Assembly (NCBI GenBank): GCA_022432975.1
Contig: CM039505.1
Span: 20,095,338-20,159,337, forward strand
DNA: 64,000 nt
Source of the DNA: Begonia masoniana
Lineage: Eukaryota; Streptophyta; Magnoliopsida; Cucurbitales; Begoniaceae
Direction: 5' to 3'
The notes beneath the pieces are model-generated. The model had not been told where the DNA came from and made no database searches. It was given only the letters and a program-made list of their open reading frames with translations. The position numbers were made by a program, and so were the translations under genes. This document shows positions 21,789 through 33,900 of the stretch, one piece after another. Position 1 is the stretch's first letter, and every line of letters starts with the position of its first letter.

Positions 21789-24700
21789 GTGGTTACCGAT
21801 CAAAGGAGAGTGACCCCGAGGATGTATGCGTTTATTGAGCCTGGTGATGTTGACGATGAGGCTCAGCCTTCAGTGATAGCAGGTACTATTTTGATTATGG
21901 GCGTAACAGTATTTTCTTTGATAGACACGGGGGCTACGCACTCTTTTGTTTCCTCTGCTTGTGTGTCTAGACTGAAGCTTGTGCCTGAGTTAGCAGAATG
22001 CGAGTATAGTGTGATGCTACCTTCAGGAGAGCGTATGCAGTCAGGTTATGTTGTCCAGGGCAATGTTGTCTGGATTTGGAACAACACCCTCTATGCTCGT
22101 CTGATTGTTATGGGCATAGAGATCTACGATATTATTTTAGGGATGGACTGGTTATCTCAGCACTTCGCCACCATCGATTGTCGATCTGGGATTGTGACCT
22201 TTCGACCCCCGGGTAAAGCAGAGTTTTCTTATCAGGCGATGAACCGATTGAGTGGATCGCCTATCTCTTATTCCATGAAGGTCAAAGAGCAGTTTAAAGG
22301 TGAGTGCTCTATTTATTTGGCCACAGTACTTGATACTCAGTTGCTTAGCGGAGTAAAGCCGAGTGACATTTCTATAGTCAGAGAATTCTCTGAGATATTC
22401 CTTGATGATCTTCCTGGATTACCGTCGGACAGGGAGATCGAATTCGTTATTGATGTATATTCGAGCTCCGCGCCAATGTCTAAGAATCCATACAGATTGG
22501 CGCCTGTTGAATTAAGAGAGTTGAAAACTCAGCTAGAGGAGTTACTGGATAAGGGTTTTATCCGACCCAGTTTTCCACCCTAGGGTGCGCCCGTTCTATT
22601 CGTCAAAAAAAAAGACGGGACTCTCAGGATGTGCGTAGATTATAGGGAGCTGAATAAGCTCACAGTGAAGAATAAGTACCCACTGCCCCGGATAGATGAT
22701 TTGTTTGATCAACTGCAGGGTGCCCGAGTATTTTCCAGGATTGACCTACGCTCGGGTTATTATCAGTTGAAGGTCCAGAAGGAAGATATTTAGAAAACAA
22801 CATTCCGAACGAGGTATGGGCATTATGAGTTCCTTGTTATGTCTTTTGGACTTACTAATGCCCTTGCAGAGTTTATGGATTTGATGAACCGAGTCTTCAA
22901 GGAGTACCTGGACAAATTCGTTGTTGTTTTCATCGAAGACATTTTGATTTATTCTAAGATGAAGGAGGAGCATGAAGAGCAATTGCGGATTGTTCTAGGA
23001 ATTTTGCAACGAAACCAGCTATATCCGAAGTTCTCCAAATGTGAGTTTTGGGTGGATCGGGTCAGTTTTCTTGGCCATATTATATCACAAGAAGGGGTTT
23101 CTGTAGATCCTAGCAAGATTCAGGTGGCTAGAGATTGGCCACAGCCTAAAAACGTGCGTGAGGTACGTGGATTTCTTGGGTTGGCTGGCTATTATCGGAA
23201 ATTCATAGAGGGATTTTCGAAGATTGCAGTTCCTCTCTCACGCTTGACTAGGAAGAATGAGAAGTTCATATGGTTGGCTGCTTGTGACAACAGTTTTATG
23301 GAGTTGAAGCAAAAGTTGACCACAGCTCCAGTACTGACACTACCTGTTGAAGGTGACAAATTTAGTATTTATTGTGATGCATCTGGAGTTGGACTCGGTT
23401 GTGTATTGATACAGGAAGGAAAGGTTATTGCATATGCTTCTTGGCAGTTGAAGCCGTACGAGCAGAATTATCCTACGCACGACCTGGAGTTAGCAGCAGT
23501 GGTCTTCGCACTGAAGATTTGGAGACATTATTTATATGGGCAGCAGTGCGAGATATTTTCTGACCACAAAAGCTTGAAGTATTTATTTACGCAAAAGGAG
23601 CTTAATATGCTACAGAGAAGGTGGCTAGAGTTCGTCAAAGATTATGATTTCGATATTAAATACCACCCAGGAAAGGCGAACAAGGTCGCTGATGCTTTGA
23701 GCCGAATGCCTACTGCGAGTCAGCCTTCACTTGTAGCGATGTCGGTTACGTTGCGGTCTGAGATTGAGAGGTTCGATGTGGAGATAGTGGCAGAGTTATC
23801 CAGTATGTTCACCAACATTTCTCTCAGGCCGACTATTCTGGATAAGATACGTGAAGCTCAACAGAAAGATATGGAGTGTGAGGAGCTTCGACTGAGCATG
23901 ACATCCGGAGACTTGTCTGAATTTAACTTGTCAGATGACGGTATTCTGAAGTTCAGGCATAGGTGGTATGTGCCTAACGATCAGGAGTTAAAGGTAGAGA
24001 TATTGGCCGAGGCACATTCTTCAGCATACTCTGTGCATCCAGGAAGCACTAAAATGTACATAGACTTGAAGCAACACTTTTGGTGGCCGAACATGAAGAG
24101 AGAGGTCGCCAAGTACGTTGAAACCTGTTTAGTTTGTCAACAGGTAAAGGCAGAACATCAGAGGCCGGCCGAAACATTACAGCCACTGCCGATTCCGGAG
24201 TGGAAATGGGAGCAGATCTCCATGGATTTCATTGTGGGACTCCCGAGGACGACAAAAGGACATGACGGCATCTGAGTGATTGTGGACCAATTGACAAAGT
24301 CGGCTCACTTCTTAGCTGTGAAGATGGCGTCTTCTATGGATCAGCTCGTCGAGCTTTATGTACAGGAGGTTGTGAGACTGCATGGAGTGCCAGTTTCTAT
24401 TGTCTCAGATCGAGATCCGAGATTTACATCGAAGTTCTGGAAGAGTCTACACAAAGCTATGGGGACTCAACTGAATTTCAACACGGCATTTCATCCTCAG
24501 ACTGATGGTGAGAGAACAAATCAAATTCTGGAGGATATGCTCAGAGCTTGTGTGTTGGAATTTCAGGGATCGTGGAGCAGGTATTTGCCACTGATCTAGT
24601 TCTCTTACAACAACAGCTTACAGGCTACCATTGGTATGGCTCCTTATGAAGCTTTGTATGGTCGAAAGTGTAGATCTCCATTATATTGGGATGAGGTTGG

Positions 24701-25255
24701 TGAAGCCAGTATTGTTGGTCCCGAGATTCTACAACAAACGGCAGAGAAGATTGTCGTTATCAGACAACGCATCGAGATAGTTCAGAGTCGACAGAAGAGC
24801 TATGCTGACACGAGACGGAGGGAACTAGAATTCGAAGAGGGCAATGAGGTTTATCTGAAGGTTTCTCCGTTTAAAGGTGTGATGCGATTCGGAAGGAATG
24901 GCAAGTTAAACCCTCGTTACGTGGGGCCCTTTCCTATTTTGAAGAAGATCAGGAAGATGGCGTATCGACTGCAGCTTCCGGCTTCAATGGAAGGCATCCA
25001 CGATGTATTTCACGTGTCTATGCTTCGAAAGTGTTTGCGCGATCCATCGCATATCGTGGAGGCAAGAGAGATCGAGGTACAGCCTACTTTGACTTATGTG
25101 GAGAGGCCTGTACATATTTTGGAGTCTTCGATCAAAGTATTGCGCAACAAAGAGATTCCGCTAGTTAAAGTCCTATGGCGGAACCACGAGGTTGAAGAAG
25201 CGACTTGAGAGCGACAACAAGATATGATGGCTAAGTATCCCGAGTTGTTTGTATA
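21789..25255 (+). pseudogene. pol of element B: protease, RT, RNase H, integrase, chromodomain
   Basis: Protease with FSLIDTGATHSFVSS (about 21920-21960); RT from about 22540, whose catalytic box reads FIEDILIY near 22930-22955 in place of FIDD; RNase H near 23360 ([13 protein letters not shown]); integrase zinc region near 24020-24150; catalytic-core words VSDRDPRFTSKFW and an ERTNQILEDML region that lacks two residues beside the catalytic Glu; chromodomain to about 25200 (PLVKVLWRNHEVEEAT). In-frame stops occur near 22581, 22791, 24273, 24597 and 25206; three of these replace Trp. Frame is otherwise kept for long stretches (22839-24275), so decay is by substitution. The sequence after the stop (TTTTGAGGACAAAATTT) leads to the polypurine tract and LTR-B. 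Confidence 0.92.
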
Positions 25256-25295
25256 ATCAAATTTTGAGGACAAAATTTAAATAAGGTGGATGGAT

Positions 25296-26709
25296 TGTAA
25301 TACCCGGCTGTATGAAATATTAATATTTTAATGTAAGTGGCATTTTTGTAAATTTGACAAATCAAGTCTGTTTCGTGAAAAGAAAGTGTTATTATGATCC
25401 TAATAATTAATAGGGATTTTGAGAAAAATTTTGGAAATTTTAGGAGTTTAACGCTAATTTTACGAGAATTACGTTTATCGTAATATAAAAGATACTTTGG
25501 TAAAAATAGTAAACGGAATCCGAATTGCGAACATATAGTTTTAATAGAACCCTAGTAATAAGTTGGATTTACTAGCGAAATAATAAAATTTGGAGCAACC
25601 GAATCATTAGCTAAATAACGAAACAAAGGACGAAACAAATAGAAAATCAAAGGAAGGGCAAAACGGTCATTTGACAAGTCAAAATTATAAAATAAAACAA
25701 AGCTTTTCTTCTCTTCTCCCTCATTCACGATTCTCTGTTTTCTCTTCTCTCTCCCGTGACGACATTTTCTTCCTCCGGCGATTTCTCACGCCGACGTCTG
25801 ATTTCTCTTCCGTTCGTCTTCCGTTCTTCGTGATTTCTACTCCTCTCGCAACCCTAGGTATGAATCGATGGTTTTAGAGCGTTATATTTCGGTTTTTGCA
25901 AAGTTTCACGGTTAGGGTTTTGTTTAGGTTTTGTTAAAAACGTGATTTAGGGTTCAAAATCAATAGCTTTACCGTATTTGTGAATATAATGGACGTATTT
26001 GGCGTTATTGGACGAAGTTGATTGATTCGTTGAGAAACATTAGGGTTTGAGAATTTTTGAGGTTTTGGAAAACTCCGTTAATGGAGGTTTTGAGGTGTCG
26101 AACGTAAAAGGCTCAACGAAATGCCACAATGTAGTATTCTAGAGTTTAGGAAAATTTCTTTAGTTAAGAGTTTTGTAAGTTTGGACGATTAATAGTTTAA
26201 ACGCGTTTTAATGGCGATTATTGTGAATTTGCCTTAGGTAAACAACGCTCGTGGACGGAGCTAGAAGTGCAACAGACGCGAGGTAAGTTCTCGTGACTTA
26301 CTGTGGCCGATTGGCCTACACCATAAACAGGAGTTTGTTGTTGAGGATACTTTGGTGCTTTGCTTGTTTAAGTTGGTCATTGTCTCGTCTAATTGTTTCG
26401 GTTGGGTAGTTTAGGTTCGATTGTTTTTATAGGTTGAATGTTGTGACGGTTTGATGGTATTTGTTGTGTTTTGATGGTATTTGTAGTGTTTTAACGGTAT
26501 GCTCATTTTGTATGTTTATATTGAACTGTTCATGCATCATGGTTTAAAAACGTCATGAAAATGAATTTATGCACAGATTTCATGAAAAGAATATGCATGT
26601 AAAGGCAAGTAAAGTATCACAGTAAACAACCATGACATGGGGTTATCGGGGATGAGGTTCAGACCTGGTGTTCCGTGGTAAGCGGGTTTCCCTCCCTTTA
26701 GATGGTGTG
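25296..26709 (+). mobile_element. 3' LTR of element B, first part
   Basis: It starts TGTAATACCCGGCTG after AAGGTGGATGGAT and is nearly identical to the 5' copy. It is interrupted after GTGTG at 26705-26709 by element C. The LTR resumes at 44995 with the same GTGTG. Without C the LTR would be about 2.5 kb. Confidence 0.92.
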
Positions 26710-28403
26710 TGTAACACCCGGCATTTTTGGCCATGGAATTATCCCTTGAATTTTCGATTGGGATTATTTCACTATTAATATAGTGAATATTTTATCGAAA
26801 TTGTTGGATGTCTAGTGGGGGAAACCAAACTGAGGTGTAACCGAAACAACGAACTAAATAACAATTTAGTTGGAAACCAAAGAGGGGCAATTTAGGAAGC
26901 AATTAGGGTTGGTGGAAGTAAACCAATAGGGGATTGGCATTTGGCAACTTGTTGAAGAAGACAAGCCTTCTCTCTCCCTTCATGCCTTCTTCCCTCTCTG
27001 CTACGTGAAAACCTCCCATTTTTCCCATCTTCTCTTCCCTGTATTCTCTCTTCTTCTCTCTGTTTTTTTTTAGTTTCTTCTCCAAGCGACAGAACTCCTC
27101 TCCTCCATTCCTTCCATTTTCTTCGATCAAAGTTCGAGGAGCACAGAGACAACACGATCAAGTTTTGAGGCGCATAGAGGTAACACGATCAAGGCTCGCA
27201 AACTCTACAGCAAGCAGGTAAGTTCATACGTATAGGTTTGGCCCTTAAGGCCCTACAATACGGAGGTACTAGGTTTTATGTTGTCGGGATTTCTGTTGGG
27301 TAGTTAAGCCAAGGTTATGTTTTAGGTTAAGTGTATTCTGTTTTATATTCTGCTTATTATTCTGTTGCCTGTCTATGAATGTTCATGCATACACGTTTTC
27401 CTGAAAATCATGCAAATGTTTTCTGTACACGATTTGAAGTTATGAAAGTTAAAACCTGTAATGTAATGTATGGTTAAGTGTGGATGAGGACTGGCGGCCT
27501 GTTCTTGTCCTTCTCTGGGACGCTTGTAAAAAAAAAAAAAAAATTATCCCTGCCAAGGATACCCTGTGCTTTATCCCTCCCTGGGACCCGGTAAAATTAC
27601 TAACTACTAATATGTCATGTCATGTTATGAATGTATCCCTGTATCCCTGTTGCGCCAGCTCCTCTACCCACTTATACTTCCCTGTCCAGTGAAATGTAAT
27701 GTAATGAAATGTAATGTTCATGTATTTGAAAATGTTCATGCATAGCATATGCACTCTGCATTCTAGTATGTTCGTACTGAGCTCTAGGCTCATAGATGAA
27801 CTCCCTGTTGTAGGTACGGATACTCCAGATGAGGACCTTGTGCCTCAAGATGATGATCTGAAGTAGTTGGTGGTTCGAGCTCTCGGGGTGGTTGCTGCAG
27901 CCAGACAAATTTTGTCCCGAGGTTAAGAATTTAAAGTAAAGTCTGCGTCTGTAGACCCTTTATGGGATTTTGGTGTTGTGTTTTACAACTCTGTATAGTC
28001 CTGTGTTTTGTTCAAAAACTCTGTAGGAAATTCTGTGGACATATAGTGTATTGATTCTGGTGTTTAAGTTTTCAAAACTGCTGTATTTGACAGTTAAATT
28101 ATATTCTAAAGTATTCTGGGATTGCTTGGGATATTTTCTGTTAGTCTCTGCATGGATGGTCTCTGGTATTAGAGCCAGCCATGCTGTGTGATTTTATTAA
28201 GTTTCTGTCATGTTCTCTGTTTGTGTTCAAAAATCCAGTTTTGAGCCGTTTTGAGAATTTGAAACTCATATGTCTTTTGTTTTTCAGCTCTCTGTTGGTA
28301 TGTATTTCTGTTGAAAAGTTGTAAAATTCTGCCTTTAAAAATTATGTCTTCCGATTGCATCCTCCGTGCTTTAAAATCACATCTACCGTTGTTGTTTTTA
28401 TTG
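26710..28403 (+). mobile_element. 5' LTR of element C, unique part
   Basis: Starts TGTAACACCCGGCAT and is nearly identical to 41004-42682, including an A run near 27530 and the ATGTAATGTAATG stretch. It contains a purine/pyrimidine-rich leader (26960-27120). No coding capacity. Differences between the two copies are few and mostly short indels, so C is a recent arrival. Confidence 0.9.
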
Positions 28404-29964
28404 CATCTTTCCGGTCACTGTTCACAACTTCATCTTCTGGTCACTGTTCACAACTTCATCTTCCGGTCACTGTTCACAACTTCATCTTCCGGTCACTGTT
28501 CACAACTTCATCTTCCGGTCACTGTTCACAACTTCATCTTCCGGTCACTGTTCACAACTTCATCTTCCGGTCACTGTTCACAACTTCATCTTCCGGTCAC
28601 TGTTCACAACTTCATCTTCCGGTCACTGTTCACAACTTCATCTTCCGGTCACTGTTCACAACTTCATCTTCCGGTCACTGTTCACAACTTCATCTTCCGG
28701 TCACTGTTCACAACTTCATCTTCCGGTCACTGTTCACAACTTCATCTTCCGGTCACTGTTCACAACTTCATCTTCCGGTCACTGTTCACAACTTCATCTT
28801 CCGGTCACTGTTCACAACTTCATCTTCCGGTCACTGTTCACAACTTCATCTTCCGGTCACTGTTCACAACTTCATCTTCCGGTCACTGTTCACAACTTCA
28901 TCTTCCGGTCACTGTTCACAACTTCATCTTCCGGTCACTGTTCACAACTTCATCTTCCGGTCACTGTTCACAACTTCATCTTCCGGTCACTGTTCACAAC
29001 TTCATCTTCCGGTCACTGTTCACAACTTCATCTTCCGGTCACTGTTCACAACTTCATCTTCCGGTCACTGTTCACAACTTCATCTTCCGGTCACTGTTCA
29101 CAACTTCATCTTCCGGTCACTGTTCACAACTTCATCTTCCGGTCACTGTTCACAACTTCATCTTCCGGTCACTGTTCACAACTTCATCTTCCGGTCACTG
29201 TTCACAACTTCATCTTCCGGTCACTGTTCACAACTTCATCTTCCGGTCACTGTTCACAACTTCATCTTCCGGTCACTGTTCACAACTTCATCTTCCGGTC
29301 ACTGTTCACAACTTCATCTTCCGGTCACTGTTCACAACTTCATCTTCCGGTCACTGTTCACAACTTCATCTTCCGGTCACTGTTCACAACTTCATCTTCC
29401 GGTCACTGTTCACAACTTCATCTTCCGGTCACTGTTCACAACTTCATCTTCCGGTCACTGTTCACAACTTCATCTTCCGGTCACTGTTCACAACTTCATC
29501 TTCCGGTCACTGTTCACAACTTCATCTTCCGGTCACTGTTCACAACTTCATCTTCCGGTCACTGTTCACAACTTCATCTTCCGGTCACTGTTCACAACTT
29601 CATCTTCCGGTCACTGTTCACAACTTCATCTTCCGGTCACTGTTCACAACTTCATCTTCCGGTCACTGTTCACAACTTCATCTTCCGGTCACTGTTCACA
29701 ACTTCATCTTCCGGTCACTGTTCACAACTTCATCTTCCGGTCACTGTTCACAACTTCATCTTCCGGTCACTGTTCACAACTTCATCTTCCGGTCACTGTT
29801 CACAACTTCATCTTCCGGTCACTGTTCACAACTTCATCTTCCGGTCACTGTTCACAACTTCATCTTCCGGTCACTGTTCACAACTTCATCTTCCGGTCAC
29901 TGTTCACAACTTCATCTTCCGGTCACTGTTCACAACTTCATCTTCCGGTCACTGTTCACAACTT
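28404..29964 (+). repeat. Satellite array 1: 26-bp unit, 60 copies, inside 5' LTR of C
   Basis: The unit core is CTTCCGGTCACTGTTCAC. The first unit is 27 bp (one extra T), and the second has a T for C. The remaining 58 copies look identical. The unit has no stop in any plus-strand frame, and 26 is not a multiple of three. All three frames therefore cycle through the same 26-residue pattern, giving spurious open frames of more than 500 codons. These should not be called genes. The array ends abruptly in LTR-D sequence. Confidence 0.97.
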
Positions 29965-30982
29965 ATCTATTTTATCTATCTACTGGATTTGTGGAATTAT
30001 GTAGGTAAATTGGCTTTCCGAAGCTTGGAATGAAGAAGGAATTTGTTTTCCTTAAATTCAACTTTTGTAACCAAGCTTTCGTTTTATTTTATTTGTAATT
30101 TAAAATACTTTAATTTTGTTTAAGACTTGTAAATTGGCAAACTTTTAGCCTTTTGAATGTATGTTTGTAATAGTCTTCAAAAGGGGATGTTGAACCGAGG
30201 TGAACCAAGGCTGAACCGGCTGAACAAAGGAGAACTAAAGCTTGAAACGGACTGAACCAAGGCTAAACCAAGCTGCAAGGAGTGAACCGGCCCTGGAGAA
30301 ACACTGCCCAGCGAACCGGTTGCCAGCTTTCTGCAGAAGCTCCAACGGCTACAAATCGAACCGTTGCCCGACGATTTCCAGAGCTTCTCTTCTCTCCTTC
30401 TTCTTTCCCGAATTCTTCCTCTTGTATTTAATCTTCTCTCCACCTCTGTAATCAGGTTAGCCATTGATACATATTTTTGGAAATTGCAAAGGATTTTTTC
30501 CTTCCCGTTCGGAGCGCTCTCCGCGAGCGAAAGAGAGAGTTTTTCTCTCGGGCTCATCGGCGCGTAGCGCCTGGATGAAGCTCCCGATTGCACCCCGAGC
30601 TTGTGGCTGCTAGGGGGTGTTCTTAGTGCCTCTCTTCCTCTTCCAAGCAATGGAAGCAATGAAGAAAAGGGGCGAACGCCATAGTGCCCTCCGCCGAGGA
30701 ATCCTTCGCTGGCAACGACGGATTTCTGTCACCCGAAAACTACGAGTTGTTTCTGGGTCGGTTTCGGGTCTTCAATTCGCTCCTCCATCATTTCCGCACC
30801 GTTCTGAGCAATACCCACTTCTCGGTATGTGCCTCACGCCCTCCGTCTCATCTCCTCTGTTCGTCTCTATTTTCAGCATTTTGAGTCTGTTTTGGGGTGT
30901 TCTTAGAGCACCGATCGTTGTTTCTATTTTGTTGTCTTCCGCATGCGTTTATTCACCCCAATTGCAGGCCCGTAGTCTATCA
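29965..30982 (+). mobile_element. 5' LTR of element D, 5'-truncated
   Basis: It matches 35397-36412 with scattered one-base indels (e.g. near 30181, 30290 and 30490). It ends GTAGTCTATCA just before a primer site. Compared with the 3' copy it lacks the first 80 bp or so, including the TG end. It meets the satellite at ACTTATCT, where a 4-nt word is shared. The middle contains GAACC-rich short repeats (30190-30320). Confidence 0.8.
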
Positions 30983-30984
30983 AG

Positions 30985-30999
30985 TGGTATCAGAGCTAC
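30985..30999 (+). promoter_or_regulatory. Primer binding site of element D
   Basis: TGGTATCAGAGCTAC directly after the 5' LTR of D; the standard Met-tRNA type site. Confidence 0.88.
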
Positions 31000-33900
31000 G
31001 TGCTCTTTGTTTGCAAATTTCGGGTTCTGTTTCAGTCCCCTGTTTCATGTTGTTTGTTTCTGTTTTCGGTTATTTGTCTCTGTTATGTTTTTCTGTTTCT
31101 GAGCTGTAGTGTCTCGTTGTCCAGCTTGTGATAGCATGTGTTTTGCTTCAATTCAGAATGTTTGTTAAACACGTATGTCTCTGTTCTTATTTTCTGATCT
31201 GTTTGTTTGTGTCTCGTGGTTGCATGATCACCTTGTTTCATTTCCGCCAACTTAGATAATATAATTGTTGTTCAGTTTTCTTTGTTGTCCTGTTTTGTTG
31301 TGTTTTTGCTCACTGTTATTTGCTGTCTATTCTCCTCTATGGTAGTATTGTTTTGTTTAATGTTTTGTTCATCTAAGTTTCACCCACGTATGTTCACTGT
31401 TAGCATGTTTTGTCTCTGCCCAGAGCATTTGTGTTCTGGTCTTTTTCTGTTTTGTCAAGCATGTGTTTTTGTTCTCTTTTGTTCTTTCTGTTTTGAAATT
31501 CTCTGTTCTGTTTTAGGTGACTGTGATCACTTCTGATTTCACCTGCCAGTATACCATTTAAAATCATGCTTCCATTCTGCTTAGTCGTGTCTCATTGTTA
31601 GCATGCTTAGTTTGTGATTTTTGTTGTCTATTTTCTGTTTGTGATGTGTTGATTATCCTTTTCAGTTTACTGCTATGAGAGCTTAGCCGATAATGTTAGC
31701 ATGCATAATTATCATGTTTGTTCTATAAGAGCATGCAAAATTTGTTGGTTGTTCCGTGTAGTTCTCAAAAATGTTTGCTGCATAATCTGTTCTGTTATGA
31801 ATGCTTAAATCAAAATTGTTTCATGATTAATTGAGAAGAGATTCTGCTGAATAAACCAGATCATTTCCATGTTTAGTTCACTGGTCATTTGGATCATTAA
31901 CATGGTTAAATGTTGAACTTTAATGCCACATATTTGATAGCATATGTATTGATTGGTGATAGTTCTGCTTAGATTTTTAGCTGTTTTTCCTTGATGATTT
32001 TCAAGAAACTTTTCTGCATTTTCATGTATTCTGGTTTGTTGTTTTCTGCAGCAAGACAGCCTGTTTTAGCTGAGATTTCAGCAGCAACTTTGCTGCTCTT
32101 TTAGAGTCAATCACCAAGGTTAAATGCTGAGTTTAATTGATAAATTTTGCAGCATTATTTTTCTGGTTTTAAAACTCTTTTCTTGCTGTTTTCAGTTGAA
32201 AATTTATGTTGTTTTCTTTGTTTTTCTTTGCTGTTTTTCAGCATGTGTCTTGGTTGTTTTCTTGAGTCGTTTCTTACTGTTTAGCTTGTGTTTAGATTCT
32301 GTTTTCCTTGATGTTTTTTGTCTTGTTTAGGATAGAGATAATTGTTTAGAATTGTAGACTCTGTTTGTGTGTGTTTTTGTAACATTTGTCGTGCAGTTTT
32401 TGTACCCCTCACCCAAGGCAAGAGGCCTCCTTAATTGGCAATTTTGGAGCTATCAATGCTTGCTTAAAAGGTACTTTTCTGTCCACTTTTAGTTTAGGAC
32501 TGTTGGGAGACTCTTCGGAATTGTTGACCGAGAGCAAATTATATTTAGTGTTTATTTTCTGATGTGTTGGGAGACTCTTCAGAACTGTTGACCGAGAGCA
32601 ACTTGTGTTTTATGTTTGTCTGTGTCTGAACTTGTTTCTTTGGATTACATTGTTATGATAATTACCTGATATGATTTTTCCATATTAACCTCGTGTTACT
32701 GATTAGCTAGCATGAATTAACCATGGTCCGTATCTGTTTAATTTTCATAATGTTTTCTTGAAAAGCATGTTCTTTTGTTGTGTTTGCATTTGCTGTTATT
32801 TGGATATCATTACTGTGAAATTATATGATATGACTTTACCATCTTAACCTCATGTTTCTGGTAAGCAAGCATGAACTAACCATGGCCCATATCTGTTTAA
32901 TTTCGGGATGTATTCTTGAATAAAGCATGTTCTAATGTTGTGTTTTGAGTCATAATTTCGATTTCGTTTAGGTGAATGTTTATAGATATTTGTTTCTGTT
33001 TTTATAACCATGTTTCGTTGTTAGGTTGTGTTGGCAAAATTAATTTACATAGAGAATGGATTTGAAAATGAATGCTAAATTGAGTTCTCATGTTAGTTTA
33101 TATTTGCTGAAATTATTGTGTTGTTTTGGTGTTTTCCAAATGTTTTTTAGTATGTGTTTTGTTTTGTTTAATCTTTTTACATGTTCCATGTTTAGGAGAG
33201 TTTGATGTGCTAATTTGTTGTCCAAATTGACATTGTTTTGTTTAGACTTTTCTAGGATGTTTAGATTAAAATTCTGGTTTAGAAATTTCTGGTTTTCTAG
33301 TTTTAGTCTTACTTTGGACTTGCATAATCCTTTGCTCACTATGAATTTGGATTTGAAATTTTTACAGCATATGCAACATATTGTCAACTATTATCTGTTA
33401 AAATTCAGGTTATTTGGAGTTGAATTGTGCTAGTTTCGGTTTAGGATACTTTAGGTTGTTTAGAAATTTTTCTGGTTTTTGAGTTTTAATTTCCTGAACT
33501 TTAGGCTTGCATAACTTTCTGCTCATGTTGAATCTGGATTTGAAAATTTGACAGCATGTTTATCATCTTGTTTTCTACTCCTGTTAAATTTTCAAGAATA
33601 TTGGAGTAGATTTGTGTTAGTTTTTCTGTTTCGGAAATTCTGTCGTTTTTATGTGTTTTGTGCACTGTTCTGAGTTTTCAATTTCAGTTTTATGTCATAA
33701 AAGCCTAAAAAAAAAAAATGTTATGCAAACGTTTCACCATGCTTACTTGTGTTTAAACTTATTTAGGATTTTACTTGATGCCTTGGATGAGATTAAAGTG
33801 AGAGCATAAACTATAACATGTTTCAATTGGATTGTAAAATTCAGTTTCCATCCATGTTTGAATTTTTGTTTTGATGATTGATGCATCTCTTGTGTCTATG

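Noticed and set aside
28404..29964. CRISPR array
   Set aside because: No spacers: the whole unit is constant, the setting is a plant retrotransposon, and there are no cas genes.
28311..30008. Large open frames across arrays 1-3 (up to about 1000 codons)
   Set aside because: They arise because a stop-free 26-bp unit repeats; several frames are open at once with the same cyclic peptide, which is not the pattern of a gene.
30177..30659. 160-codon minus frame in LTR-D, with a similar one at 35694-36248
   Set aside because: It lies in an LTR, the two copies disagree by frame-changing indels, and no domain is seen.
31282..32330. Cys/Phe/Leu-rich short frames inside D (possible membrane peptides)
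   Set aside because: A by-product of strong T-richness on the plus strand; codons such as TTT, TGT and CTT dominate without other gene signs.
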